Below are positions 6,711 to 19,431 of a stretch of DNA of 40,279 nt, one piece after another (position 1 is the first letter of the stretch; each line of letters starts with the position of its first letter). Under the pieces are notes generated by a model. The model was given only the letters and a program-made list of their open reading frames with translations, was not told the DNA's origin and searched no databases. Source of the stretch: Geminicoccaceae bacterium (lineage in GTDB: Bacteria > Pseudomonadota > Alphaproteobacteria > Geminicoccales > Geminicoccaceae). Location of the stretch: assembly GCA_007694015.1 (NCBI GenBank), contig RECO01000171.1:1-40279 (forward strand), given 5' to 3'. A program made the position numbers and the translations under genes.

Positions 6711-9700
6711 CCGGATTCCTCCGTTCCGAGATAGGCGGCAACGCCCCAGGCCGGCAGGCGTCGCGCGTCCAACTCGCCCACGCACTCGGCGGTGGCGGCC
6801 CAAATGCGCGTCCCGCGCGGCCGCGAGAACCCCTGACCGGGTCGATCCGCCAGCTGCGCCAAGAGCCACAGCGCGCGGCCGCGGCCGAGCGTCCAGCGCA
6901 AGGTGAGGCCGTAGGCGCCGACCCGCTCGAAGCTGCCGGCGCGCGCCGGTGCGCTGTCCAAGAGCGGCACGATCTCACGCTGCCGTACGTCCAGAAGCTC
7001 TGCGAGGAACGCGACTTCGGCGCCTGCTTTGGCAACGTCCAGTTCCGACCAGTCCAGTTTGGCCGCCTCGTAGGTCGCCACGGCACCGGGGTCCGGGGCT
7101 GCCTGGTCCTGGCTGCCGAAGGGCGCCAGCTTGCGGCTCCGTCCCTTGCGCACGTCCTGTGCCACCGGCCCGGCCAAATCGTTGAAGAAGTAGAACGGGC
7201 GCCTGGTGCCCCATTCCTCGCCCATGAAGAACATCGGGATCTGGGGGGAGAGCGCCATGATGGCCTGACCGGCGCGTCGGGCCGCGGCCGGCACGAGCGA
7301 GGCGAGCCGGGCGCCATCGGGCCGATCGGCGCAGCGATCGTGGTTGTCGAGATAGGCGATGAAGCGGGTCGGCGGCAGCTGGATCGTCGAGGCCAGCAGC
7401 TCCGCCGCGTCCTCGTCCTCGCCCTCGTCGGCCTCGCCCGGCTTGGCGACCAAGCCCGCCGCGAGCGACCGGCCGAGCGCCTCGATCGGGTCGGCCGCGA
7501 AGGGGGCATAGCTGCCGCGCCGCTCGCCGGTGAGCGCCGCATGCAAGGCGTGGTGCAGGTCGTCGTTCCACTGCGCCCGAAAAGCGCCCTCCAAGCGCGC
7601 CAACTCGCGCTCCTGGTTCTCCAAAATCAGGTGCACGTGGCGTTCGGCGCCGAACCGCTCGGCGACGGCGGCGGCGAGTTCGTCGATCACGTCCGGCGTC
7701 TCCTCGTCCACGACCTGTTGCACGTCGTTCAGTCGCAGCCCATCGAAGCGGTATTCTTCCAGCCAGAAAAGGGCATTGTGGATGACGAAGTCGCGCACCG
7801 GGCGCTGCCGGTAATCGACGGCCGCACCCCAAGGCGTTTGCACGTCGTCGCGCAGGAAACCGCTGGCGTAGAGCGGCAGCGCGTTCCCGGCCGGCCCGAA
7901 ATGCGTGTAGACCACATCGAGGAACACCATCAGCCCGAGGCCGTGCGCCGTGTCGATCAGGGCCTTCAGCTCGTCCGGGGTGCCGTAGGCCGGCGCTGGG
8001 CAGAACCACAGGACCGCGTCGTAGCCCCAGTTGCGCTGGCCGGCGAAGGCTTGCACCGGCATCAACTGGATCGCGCTGACGCCGAGCGCCGCCAGATGCG
8101 GGAGCTTTTCGGCCAGGGCCCGGAACGTCCCCTCCGGCGTGAAGGTGCCGACATGCACCTCCATGATGGTGGCCTCGTGCCACGGCCGACCGCCCCAAAC
8201 GGTCTCCCGCCACCGATAGCTGCCGGGATCGACCACCAGCGAAGGCCCGGTGACGTCCAAGGCCTGGGCGCGCGAGGCCGGGTCGGGGACCACCTCGCCG
8301 TCGTCGAGCACGAAGGCGTAGGCCGACCCGGCCCCGGCGCGCTCGGTCCAAAGCTCGAACCACCCGGCCCGCATCGGCTCGAGCGCCAGGTCCACCACCT
8401 CGGCGCCGCTGCCGAGGCGCAGCTTGGGGGCCGCCATGTCCGGCGCCCAGAGCCGAAAGCGCACCCCGCCCCGCGTCAAGAGCTCCGCGCCGAACGGCAT
8501 GGCGTGGTGGCTTTCGTGGACGACGTCGAGGTCCGCCGGCGGCTCGCCCGAGGCCAGCAGCACGACCAGGCTTCGCGCCGTCAGCACGCAGACGCTCTGC
8601 GCCGGGATCAAGGCGCCCTCGGGACCGCGCTCCGGGTCGACGGTGTCGATCAGCCGGCGCCAGGCGACGGCACCCGGCACCGCCGGCAGATGAAAGCGCC
8701 GATCTTCGCCCGCCGCATTGAAGAGCACCAAGAAGGTCTCGTCGACGATCGTCTCGGTCGGTGACGGCACGGCGGGTCCGGCGGCACCGCACAACAGCAC
8801 CCCGAGCGTGCGCCGGCCGACCTCGTGCCAATCGCCTTCGGTCATCGCCTCGCCCTGCTCGCTGAGCCAGGTCACGTCGCGCACGCCCGTCGGCGAGCGG
8901 TCGCGGCCGTGCAGGAAGCGCTGGCGACTGAAGATCGGATGGCTGCGCCTGACGGCGAGCAGCCGCTCGACGAAGCTCTCGAACTCCAGATCGTCGATGT
9001 CGAGTTCGGGCCAGGGCAGCCAGCCGATCTCGTTGTCCTGGCAATAGGCGTTGTTGTTGCCGGCCTGGGAGTTGCCGATCTCGTCGCCGGAGAGCAGCAT
9101 CGGCGTGCCCTGGGCGAGGAGCAGGGTCGCCATCAGATTGCGCTTTTGCCGTGCTCGCAGGCTGCGGATGGCCGGGTCCTGGGTCGGGCCCTCGATCCCG
9201 CAGTTCCACGACAGATTGTGGTCGTGGCCGTCGCGGTTGCCCTCGCCGTTCACGTGGTTGCGCTTGTGCGAGTAGGTGACGAGGTCGGCCAACGTGAAGC
9301 CGTCATGGGCGGTGACGAAGTTGACCGTGCTCCAGGGCCGCCGGCCGCGGCGGTCGAAGATGTCGGCGGACCCCAGGAAGCGGCTGGCGAATTCGGGGGT
9401 CACCCGCTCGTCGCCGCGCCAGAACGCCCGCACCGTGTCGCGAAAACGGTCGTTCCACTCGGCCCAGCCGGGACCGAAGCCGCCGAGCCGATAGCCGCCC
9501 GGCCCGACGTCCCAGGGCTCGGCGATCAGCTTGGACGAAGCGAGGACGGGGTCTTGGCGCACGGCGTCGAGAAAGCCGGAGCCCGGATCGAAACCCGTCG
9601 TCTCGCGCGCCACCGCGGTTGCGAGGTCGAAGCGAAAGCCGTCGACGCGGATGACCTCGGTCCAGTAGCGCAGGCTGTCCATGACGAGTTGCAACACCCG

Positions 9701-10675
9701 CGGGTGGCTGAGGTTCAGGGTGTTGCCGCAGCCGGTCATGTCGTCGTTGTAGCGCGGCGCGTCGGGTCTGAGGCGGTAGTAGCTGGCGTTGTCGATGCCG
9801 CGAAAGCAGAAGGTCGGCCCCATGTGGCTGCCTTCGGCGGTGTGGTTGTAGACCACGTCGAGGATCACCTCGATCCCGGCTTCGTGCAGCCGGGCCACCA
9901 TGGTCTTGACCTCGCGGATGGGGTCGGCGCCGTAGGCGTAGCGGGTCTCCGGCGCGAAGTAGCCGATGGTGCTGTAGCCCCAATAGTTGCGAAAGCCCCG
10001 CTCGCGCAGCGCCCGCTCGTCGATGATCGCCTGGATCGGCAGGAGTTCGATCGCCGTGATGCCCAAGCGCCGCAGGTGCTCGATGATCGCCGGGTGGCCC
10101 AGTGCTGCGTAGGTGCCGCGGATGGCGTGCGGCACTTCCGGGTGGCGCGCCGTGAGGCCCTTGACGTGCGCCTCGTAGATGATGCTGCGATCCCAGGGGT
10201 GCTCGGGCTTACGGTCGCTGCCCCAGGTGAAGGTGTCGTCGACCACCACCGACTTCGGCATGCCGCGCGCGTTGTCGCGGCGGTCGATCGAAAGATCCTC
10301 GCGTGGGCTACCGACCCGGTAGCCGAAATGCGCGTTCGACCAGCGCAATTGGCCGACGAGCAGGCGCGTGTACGGGTCGATCAAGAGCTTCGAGGGATTG
10401 AAGCGATGCCCGGCCTCCGGGTCGTAGGGGCCATGCACCCGATAGCCGTAGAGCTGGCCCGGGCCGATGTCCGGCAGATAGCCGTGGAACACCTCGTCGG
10501 TGTACTCGGGCAGCGTGATGCGCTCGATCTCCCGCTGCCCGGTGGGCTCGAACAGGCACAGCTCCACCCGCTCTGCATGGGCCGAGAACAGGGCGAAATT
10601 GACACCACGGCCGTCGAAGGTGGCACCGAGGGGAAACGGGCGGCCGGGCCCGACACGGAAGGCGGCGCGGCTCAC
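6707..10675 (-). CDS. Fusion of glycogen debranching enzyme GlgX with a TreZ-like domain lacking the nucleophile
   Basis: A 1322-residue two-enzyme fusion. Residues 1 to about 705 are a GlgX-type isoamylase (alpha-1,6 debranching) with CBM48-like N-terminus and intact GH13 catalytic residues: Asp350 in RVDGFRFDLAT, Glu386 in LIAEPWDVGPGG and Asp458 in VTAHDGFTL. Residues about 720 to 1322 are a malto-oligosyltrehalose trehalohydrolase (TreZ) domain (PTPDELKALIDTAHGLGL-like barrel, QWNDDLHHALHAALTGE). In TreZ the nucleophile lies in DGLRLDAVH; here it reads DGLRLNDVQ, with Asn983 (AAC, complement of 7727-7729). The general acid Glu1019 (LILENQE) and Asp1113 (NHD) remain. The GlgX half should be active and the TreZ half probably not as a hydrolase. 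The start is GTG at 10675; an in-frame TGA lies 9 bases upstream, so no earlier start is possible. The glgB stop is 10 bases upstream and malQ overlaps the end. Confidence 0.88.
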   Translation of the reverse strand: MSRAAFRVGPGRPFPLGATFDGRGVNFALFSAHAERVELCLFEPTGQREIERITLPEYTDEVFHGYLPDIGPGQLYGYRVHGPYDPEAGHRFNPSKLLIDPYTRLLVGQLRWSNAHFGYRVGSPREDLSIDRRDNARGMPKSVVVDDTFTWGSDRKPEHPWDRSIIYEAHVKGLTARHPEVPHAIRGTYAALGHPAIIEHLRRLGITAIELLPIQAIIDERALRERGFRNYWGYSTIGYFAPETRYAYGADPIREVKTMVARLHEAGIEVILDVVYNHTAEGSHMGPTFCFRGIDNASYYRLRPDAPRYNDDMTGCGNTLNLSHPRVLQLVMDSLRYWTEVIRVDGFRFDLATAVARETTGFDPGSGFLDAVRQDPVLASSKLIAEPWDVGPGGYRLGGFGPGWAEWNDRFRDTVRAFWRGDERVTPEFASRFLGSADIFDRRGRRPWSTVNFVTAHDGFTLADLVTYSHKRNHVNGEGNRDGHDHNLSWNCGIEGPTQDPAIRSLRARQKRNLMATLLLAQGTPMLLSGDEIGNSQAGNNNAYCQDNEIGWLPWPELDIDDLEFESFVERLLAVRRSHPIFSRQRFLHGRDRSPTGVRDVTWLSEQGEAMTEGDWHEVGRRTLGVLLCGAAGPAVPSPTETIVDETFLVLFNAAGEDRRFHLPAVPGAVAWRRLIDTVDPERGPEGALIPAQSVCVLTARSLVVLLASGEPPADLDVVHESHHAMPFGAELLTRGGVRFRLWAPDMAAPKLRLGSGAEVVDLALEPMRAGWFELWTERAGAGSAYAFVLDDGEVVPDPASRAQALDVTGPSLVVDPGSYRWRETVWGGRPWHEATIMEVHVGTFTPEGTFRALAEKLPHLAALGVSAIQLMPVQAFAGQRNWGYDAVLWFCPAPAYGTPDELKALIDTAHGLGLMVFLDVVYTHFGPAGNALPLYASGFLRDDVQTPWGAAVDYRQRPVRDFVIHNALFWLEEYRFDGLRLNDVQQVVDEETPDVIDELAAAVAERFGAERHVHLILENQERELARLEGAFRAQWNDDLHHALHAALTGERRGSYAPFAADPIEALGRSLAAGLVAKPGEADEGEDEDAAELLASTIQLPPTRFIAYLDNHDRCADRPDGARLASLVPAAARRAGQAIMALSPQIPMFFMGEEWGTRRPFYFFNDLAGPVAQDVRKGRSRKLAPFGSQDQAAPDPGAVATYEAAKLDWSELDVAKAGAEVAFLAELLDVRQREIVPLLDSAPARAGSFERVGAYGLTLRWTLGRGRALWLLAQLADRPGQGFSRPRGTRIWAATAECVGELDARRLPAWGVAAYLGTEESG

Positions 10676-10685
10676 CCTGCGTCAC

Positions 10686-12859
10686 TCATGCCGGCACGAG
10701 AACCAGGGTTGCGAGGGGCGGCAGGGTCAGCCGCAGGCTCTGCTGGCGACCGTGCCAGGGCACGTCTTCGCTGTGGACGAGCCCGCCATTGCTCACGCCG
10801 CTGCCGCCGAAGCTTGCGTGGTCGGTGTTGAGGCGCTCGGCATAGGCCCCCGCCAGCGGCACGCCGATGCGGTAGCCGTGGCGTACCACCGGCGTGAAGT
10901 TGCAGGCAACGACGGCGATGCCGCCGTCTTTCGCCTTGCGCAAATAGGTGATCACGCTCTGCTCGCTGTCGCTGGCGTCGATCCACTCGAAGCCGGTCCA
11001 CTCGCTGTCGATCTCGTAGAGCGCTGCCGTCGTTCTGAGCATCGCGTTCAATTCGCCCATCAAGTGCTGCATGCCCCGGTGCATCGCATCGTCGAGCAGG
11101 TGCCAATCCAGGCTCTGGTCGTGATTCCACTCCCGCTCCTGGCCGAACTCGCCGCCCATGAACAGGAGCTTCTTGCCCGGATGCGTCCACATGAAGCCGA
11201 AATACGCGCGCAGGTTGGCAAAGCGTTGCCAGCGGTCGCCCTTCATCCGGCCCAAGAGCGAGCCCTTGCCGTGCACCACCTCGTCGTGGCTGAGCGGCAG
11301 GATGAAGTTCTCCGAGAACGCGTAGAGCATGCCGAAGGTGAGGTCGTTTTGATGAAATCTGCGGAACACGGGCTCGCGGCCGGCATAGGACAGGGTGTCG
11401 TGCATCCAGCCCATGTTCCATTTGTAGCCGAAGCCGAGGCCGCCCAAATAGGTGGGCTTCGAGACCGCCGGCCAAGCGGTCGATTCCTCGGCGATGGTCA
11501 CGGCACCGGGGTACTCGCCGTACACCAGCTCGTTCAGTTGACGCATGAAGGCGATGGCGCCGAGGTTCTCGTTGCCACCGAATTCGTTGGGAATCCACTC
11601 CCCGTGTTCACGGGAATAATCGAGGTAAAGCATGGAAGCGACCGCATCGACCCGCAGCCCATCGATGTGGAAACGATCCAGCCAATAAAGCGCGTTGGCA
11701 ATCAGAAAATTGCACACCTCCGTGCGGCTATAGTTGTAAATCAGCGTGTTCCAGTCTTTGTGGAAGCCCTGGCGCGGATCGGCGTGCTCGTAGAGCGCGG
11801 TGCCGTCGAAATGGGCAAGACCGTGCGAATCGCTCGGGAAATGGCCAGGCACCCAGTCGATGATGACGCCGATGCCGGCTTGATGGCAGGCATCCACGAA
11901 GGCGGCGAACTCGTCGGGCGTGCCGTGGCGGATGGTCGGCGCGAACAGGCCGACCGGCTGGTAGCCCCACGAGCCGTCGAACGGGTATTCGCTGATCGGC
12001 AAGAGTTCGATGTGGGTGAAGCCCATCTGCTGCACGTAGGGCACCAGGCGTTCGGCCAGTTCCAGGTAGGAGAGATAGCGACCGCCTTCCTCGGGCACGC
12101 GCATCCACGAGCCCAGATGCACCTCGTAGATGCTGATCGGGCTGTGACGGTCGTGGCGCCGTTGCCGCTCGGCCATCCAGGCCTGATCCCCCCAGGCGCG
12201 CTCGACCAGCCCCGACACCACGCTCGCGGTCTGCGGCGGATGTTCGGCACGGAAGCCCACCGGGTCGGCCTTCAGCGGCAACAGCTCGCCATGCGGCCCC
12301 AGCAACTCGTATTTGTAGTGATGCCCCTTCTTCACGCCGGGGACGAAGATCTCGAACACGCCGCACTCGATGCGCTTGCGCATGACGTGGGCGCGGCCGT
12401 CCCAACGGTTGAACTCGCCGACCACGCTGCAGCGCGTGGCATTGGGGGCCCAGACGGCGAAGGTCACGCCGTCGACGCCGTCGATGGTGCGCGGGTGGGC
12501 GCCGAGCTTCTCGTAGAGCCGGCGGTGGCGGCCCTCGGCGAGCAGGTAGACGTCCATCTCGCCCAAGACGTTGCCGAAGCGGTACGCGTCCTCGATGACG
12601 CGGCCGTCGACGGCGAGGCGGTAGCGCGACCCTTCCGGCAAGGTGTCGACGTCGCCCTCGAACAGGCCGGCATCGTCGATGCGGGTGAGCTCGGCCACGA
12701 CCTTGTTGGCCATGTCGAGCACCCGCACCGCCTTGGCACCCGGCTGGAAGGTGCGGATCAGGCGGCCGTGCCGGCCCAGCACGGCGAAGGGATCGCCGTG
12801 GCGGCCTTCCACCAGGGCGCGCACGGTGGGGCCGTCGAGCGTGTGGGGCAGTGCCATGG

Positions 12860-12863
<4 letters not shown>
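10686..12863 (-). CDS. glgB: 1,4-alpha-glucan branching enzyme
   Basis: Introduces alpha-1,6 branches into linear alpha-1,4 glucan; 725 residues, full length for the family, with the N1 and CBM48 modules ahead of a GH13 barrel. Catalytic residues fall close to Escherichia coli numbering: Asp406 in [11 protein letters not shown], Glu459 in TIAEESTAW, and Asp in [14 protein letters not shown]. The start ATG at 12863 overlaps the stop of treS-mak (ATGA); a second in-frame ATG two codons later is also possible. It serves both glycogen routes present in this block, since GlgA and GlgE both make linear alpha-1,4 chains. The gap to the following glgX-treZ gene is 10 bases. Confidence 0.95.
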
Positions 12864-16144
<3,281 letters not shown>

Positions 16145-16158
16145 GAGGCGCTCGTCGA

Positions 16159-19100
16159 TCAATCGGGTTGGCTGGCGGGGGCGGCGGCGACCAGGCCTGG
16201 CGGCACCAGGCGCCAGATGGCGTAGGGCCGTTCACGCGGATCGAGCCAGAGGTGCTGCACCTTGCCGTGCCAGGTGAAGCGCGCACCGGTGACGAGGTCC
16301 TCGACGTCGATGCTGGCGTCGTCGTGCAGGCCGAACTGCCAAAGCGGTACCTCGAACTGGCAGCCCTGGGCGACGTGCGGGTCGAGGTTGACGGCGATCA
16401 GCACGGCATTGTCGAGGCTCGGCGTAATCTTGGAATAGACCATGACCTGGTCGTTCCACGCCTCGTGGAACGTCAGGTTGGTGAACGACCAAAAGGCTGG
16501 GTTCTCGCGGCGGATCGTGTTCAACAGCCGGATGTCCTCGCGGATGTGGCCGATCCGGTTCCAGTCCCAGGCCTTGATCTCGTACTTTTCACTGTCGAGA
16601 TACTCCTCCTTGCCCGGCAAGGGCCGGCCCTCGGTCAGCTCGAAGCCGGAATAGACCCCCCAAAGGGTCGACAAGGTGGAGGCCAGAACCGCGCGCACCT
16701 GAAAGCCTGCCCGACCGCTCGTCTGCAGATAGACCGGGTTGATGTCGGGCGTGTTGACGAAGAAGTTCGGCCGCATGTGCTCTTTCGGCTCGTCCTGCGT
16801 CAGCTCGATGAGGTAGTCTTGCAGCTCCGCCTTGGTGTTGCGCCAGGTGAAGTAGCTGTAGGACTGGGTGAAGCCGAGCTTCGCCAGCCGCTTCATCATC
16901 TTCGGCCGGGTAAAGGCCTCGCTGAGGAACACGGTGTCCGGGTGCTGCAGCTGCACTTCGTGGATCAGCCACTCCCAGAAGGGCAAGGGCTTGGTGTGCG
17001 GGTTGTCGACGCGGAAGATCTTGACGCCGTGCTTGACCCAGAACAGCACCACGTCGCGCAAGGCCTGCCACAAGGACGGCAAGGCGCCCTCGCGATAGAA
17101 GGCGACGTTCGAAATGTCCTCGTACTTCTTGGGCGGGTTTTCGGCGTAGCGGAGCGAGCCGTCGGGGCGCCAGTCGAACCAGTCCGGGTGCTGCTCGATC
17201 CAGGGGTGATCCGGCGAGCACTGGATGGCGAAGTCGATCGCGATCTCGAGCCCGTGGGCATGCGCCGCTTCGACCAGCCGTTCGAAGTCCTCGAAGCTGC
17301 CGAGTTCGGAATGCAGCGCGTCGTGACCGCCCTCGTGACTGCCGATGGCGTAGGGCGAGCCCGGATCGCCCGGCTGCGCCGTCAGGCTGTTGTTGCGGCC
17401 CTTGCGGTTCTTCTGGCCGATCGGGTGGATCGGCGGGAAGTAGAGCACGTCGAAGCCCATGTCGCGGACATAGGGCAATTTCTCGATGACGTCGTCGAAG
17501 GTGCCGTGGCGCATCGGATCGTCGCTCATCGAGCGCGGGAACAACTCGTACCACGCGGCGACCGCGGCAATGGTGCGGTCGACGATGACCTCCAGTTCCC
17601 GCTCGAAGACGGTTCGGTTGACCTTCAGGTCGGCGGCCTGCATCAGCGCTTCGGTGTCGGCCGCCAGGAAGCGGGCCAACTGGAAGCCCTCGTCGTCGAC
17701 CCGTGCCTGCAACTCGGCCAACAACGCCTCCAGCGCCGCCTTCGCCTCGCCCTCGGCACGGGCGGCGGTGCGCGCGACCAATTGCCGTCCCTCTTCGAGT
17801 TCGAGCGCGATCGGCACGCCCGCGCCGTGCTTTTTCGAAACCTCCAGCCGCCAGGTGGCAAACACGTCGAACCACGCCTCGACCGTGTAGCGATAGCGGC
17901 AATTCCGCGTCAGCGGGATGCGGCCGGCCCAGCGGTCGTTGTCGACGAAGTGCATCGGCACCCGGTGCCAGTCGGCCTCGTCGGCCGCTTTGTAGAGCAG
18001 GGCCGCGGCCAGCTTGTCGTGACCGTCCATGAGGATGTCGGCCTCGACCTCCAGCACGTCGCCGACTACCCGCTTGATCGGAAACCGGCCGCCGTCGAGC
18101 TCGGGCGAGACCCGCTCGATGGCCACGCGCGAGGCGGCCAGTTCGAGCAGGCGCTTTTCGCTGGCGCGGGCACTGGGCGGCCGCTTCTTGTGCAGGGCGG
18201 CCGCTGGGCTCGCGAACAGGCGCACCGCCAGCGGTTCCAAGGTGAGCGGCGCATCGGGCCGAAACGTCAATGGCGGGGCTTCGGGGGTGATGTCGGTGAT
18301 CGCCTCGAACCGGCCGCCGGCAGCCGTCACCAGACCCGGAACGGCGAGGCCGTCGCTCTGGCTCGGGTCGGGGTTCAACACGACGAAGGCGGCCTCCTGC
18401 GCCCGCGCCGGCGAGCCGGAATCGAAGCGCAGGAACGCCGCGATGCGCGCGTTGGGCGCACTCACCCGGCGCAACCGGGCGCCGCTACCAAGCGCCGCGT
18501 GCCCCGCCTTCACCCGGTTGGCCGCGGTGATGAAACGGGTGAGATCGAACGGGGCCGATTGGGTCAGCGCCGTCCAGTCACCGGCCCAGCTGGCCGCGCC
18601 GTACTCGAAGCCCATGCGCATGACCAGCCCGTCGGACAAGCCGACCGCACGGACGTAGACCGCGCGGTAGCGTCGTTCGATCGCCTCGGCGGCCTCGCCG
18701 TGCAGCCGGTCGATCAAGCGCTCGCCGCCGATGTCCTCGGTGAGCGCGATGGGATGGCCGATCGAACGCAGGACAGGCTCCTGGTCCAAAAACCAGCGAT
18801 CATGACCATTCCACCAAAAGGAGCTGTCGAACACCGCGTCGAAGCCGGCGGTGGCGAGCCCCTGCAGCACGTCCACCGCCGCACCAAGCGCCTCCGCCAC
18901 GACATAGACGCCCGGCTCACGCCCCCGCCAGACCTGCAAGACCGCCCGCCAATCGGCCGGATCGATGCGTTGCGCCGAGCGCACGAGGCAACCGGTGCCA
19001 CCGCGGGCGAGCCACGCTTCGCCCCGCTCGGCAACGGTGCCGAGATCGCCGGCCGGCAGGCTCGAAAACGCATGCAACCCCGCCGCCTTGGCCGCCGCCA

Positions 19101-19278
19101 GAAACGCTCCGCACGCTGCTTGATCGGCCATGGCCGGCTGGTCCGGCACGATCACGGCATCGAAACCCATCTTCACGATGCGGCGCAGATGACCGGACCA
19201 ATCGTCCGGCGCCGGCGCGAGCCTGGTATCGATCTCGTAGCAACGAAGCGCCGGTCGTCCGGCCTGGTTAGCGGTCAC
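16159..19278 (-). CDS. glgE: Maltose-1-phosphate maltosyltransferase with long N-terminal extension
   Basis: Extends alpha-1,4 glucan with maltosyl units from maltose-1-phosphate. The C-terminal roughly 650 residues are canonical GlgE (GH13_3): Asp758 in VKIFRVDNPHTKPLPFW, Glu787 in VFLSEAFTRPKMM (29 residues later, as in Streptomyces GlgE), and an Asp in NTPDINPVYLQ. About 370 extra residues precede this core and look like a degenerate sugar-hydrolase barrel (CYEIDTRLAPAPDDWSGHL, MGFDAVIVPDQ, SFWWNGHDRWFLDQEPVLR). GTG at 19278 is chosen because AGAGG lies about 9 bases upstream; a TTG at 19377 would add 33 residues of unlikely composition. GlgE alone is usually about 660-700 residues. The next gene treS-mak makes its donor. 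Confidence 0.92.
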   Translation of the reverse strand: MTANQAGRPALRCYEIDTRLAPAPDDWSGHLRRIVKMGFDAVIVPDQPAMADQAACGAFLAAAKAAGLHAFSSLPAGDLGTVAERGEAWLARGGTGCLVRSAQRIDPADWRAVLQVWRGREPGVYVVAEALGAAVDVLQGLATAGFDAVFDSSFWWNGHDRWFLDQEPVLRSIGHPIALTEDIGGERLIDRLHGEAAEAIERRYRAVYVRAVGLSDGLVMRMGFEYGAASWAGDWTALTQSAPFDLTRFITAANRVKAGHAALGSGARLRRVSAPNARIAAFLRFDSGSPARAQEAAFVVLNPDPSQSDGLAVPGLVTAAGGRFEAITDITPEAPPLTFRPDAPLTLEPLAVRLFASPAAALHKKRPPSARASEKRLLELAASRVAIERVSPELDGGRFPIKRVVGDVLEVEADILMDGHDKLAAALLYKAADEADWHRVPMHFVDNDRWAGRIPLTRNCRYRYTVEAWFDVFATWRLEVSKKHGAGVPIALELEEGRQLVARTAARAEGEAKAALEALLAELQARVDDEGFQLARFLAADTEALMQAADLKVNRTVFERELEVIVDRTIAAVAAWYELFPRSMSDDPMRHGTFDDVIEKLPYVRDMGFDVLYFPPIHPIGQKNRKGRNNSLTAQPGDPGSPYAIGSHEGGHDALHSELGSFEDFERLVEAAHAHGLEIAIDFAIQCSPDHPWIEQHPDWFDWRPDGSLRYAENPPKKYEDISNVAFYREGALPSLWQALRDVVLFWVKHGVKIFRVDNPHTKPLPFWEWLIHEVQLQHPDTVFLSEAFTRPKMMKRLAKLGFTQSYSYFTWRNTKAELQDYLIELTQDEPKEHMRPNFFVNTPDINPVYLQTSGRAGFQVRAVLASTLSTLWGVYSGFELTEGRPLPGKEEYLDSEKYEIKAWDWNRIGHIREDIRLLNTIRRENPAFWSFTNLTFHEAWNDQVMVYSKITPSLDNAVLIAVNLDPHVAQGCQFEVPLWQFGLHDDASIDVEDLVTGARFTWHGKVQHLWLDPRERPYAIWRLVPPGLVAAAPASQPD

Positions 19279-19431
19279 GCGAGCATCCTCTACGTTCGGC
19301 ACGAAGCACGCTGCAAGGCCGGCACCGCGCCGCCCCGACGGTGACGCTCGATTACCTCCCTTGACGCGCTTCGACAACGCAGGCGCGCGCGCCGGGTTCC
19401 CGCCTAATACTTCAGGTGCAGGGCGGCGCGG

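Noticed and set aside
16168-19344. Long plus-strand frame opposite glgE
   Set aside because: Same type of antisense shadow; no domain and no ribosome binding site.
19279-19377. N-terminal extension of GlgE from a TTG at 19377
   Set aside because: The added 33 residues are basic and low in structure, and the GTG at 19278 has AGAGG correctly spaced.
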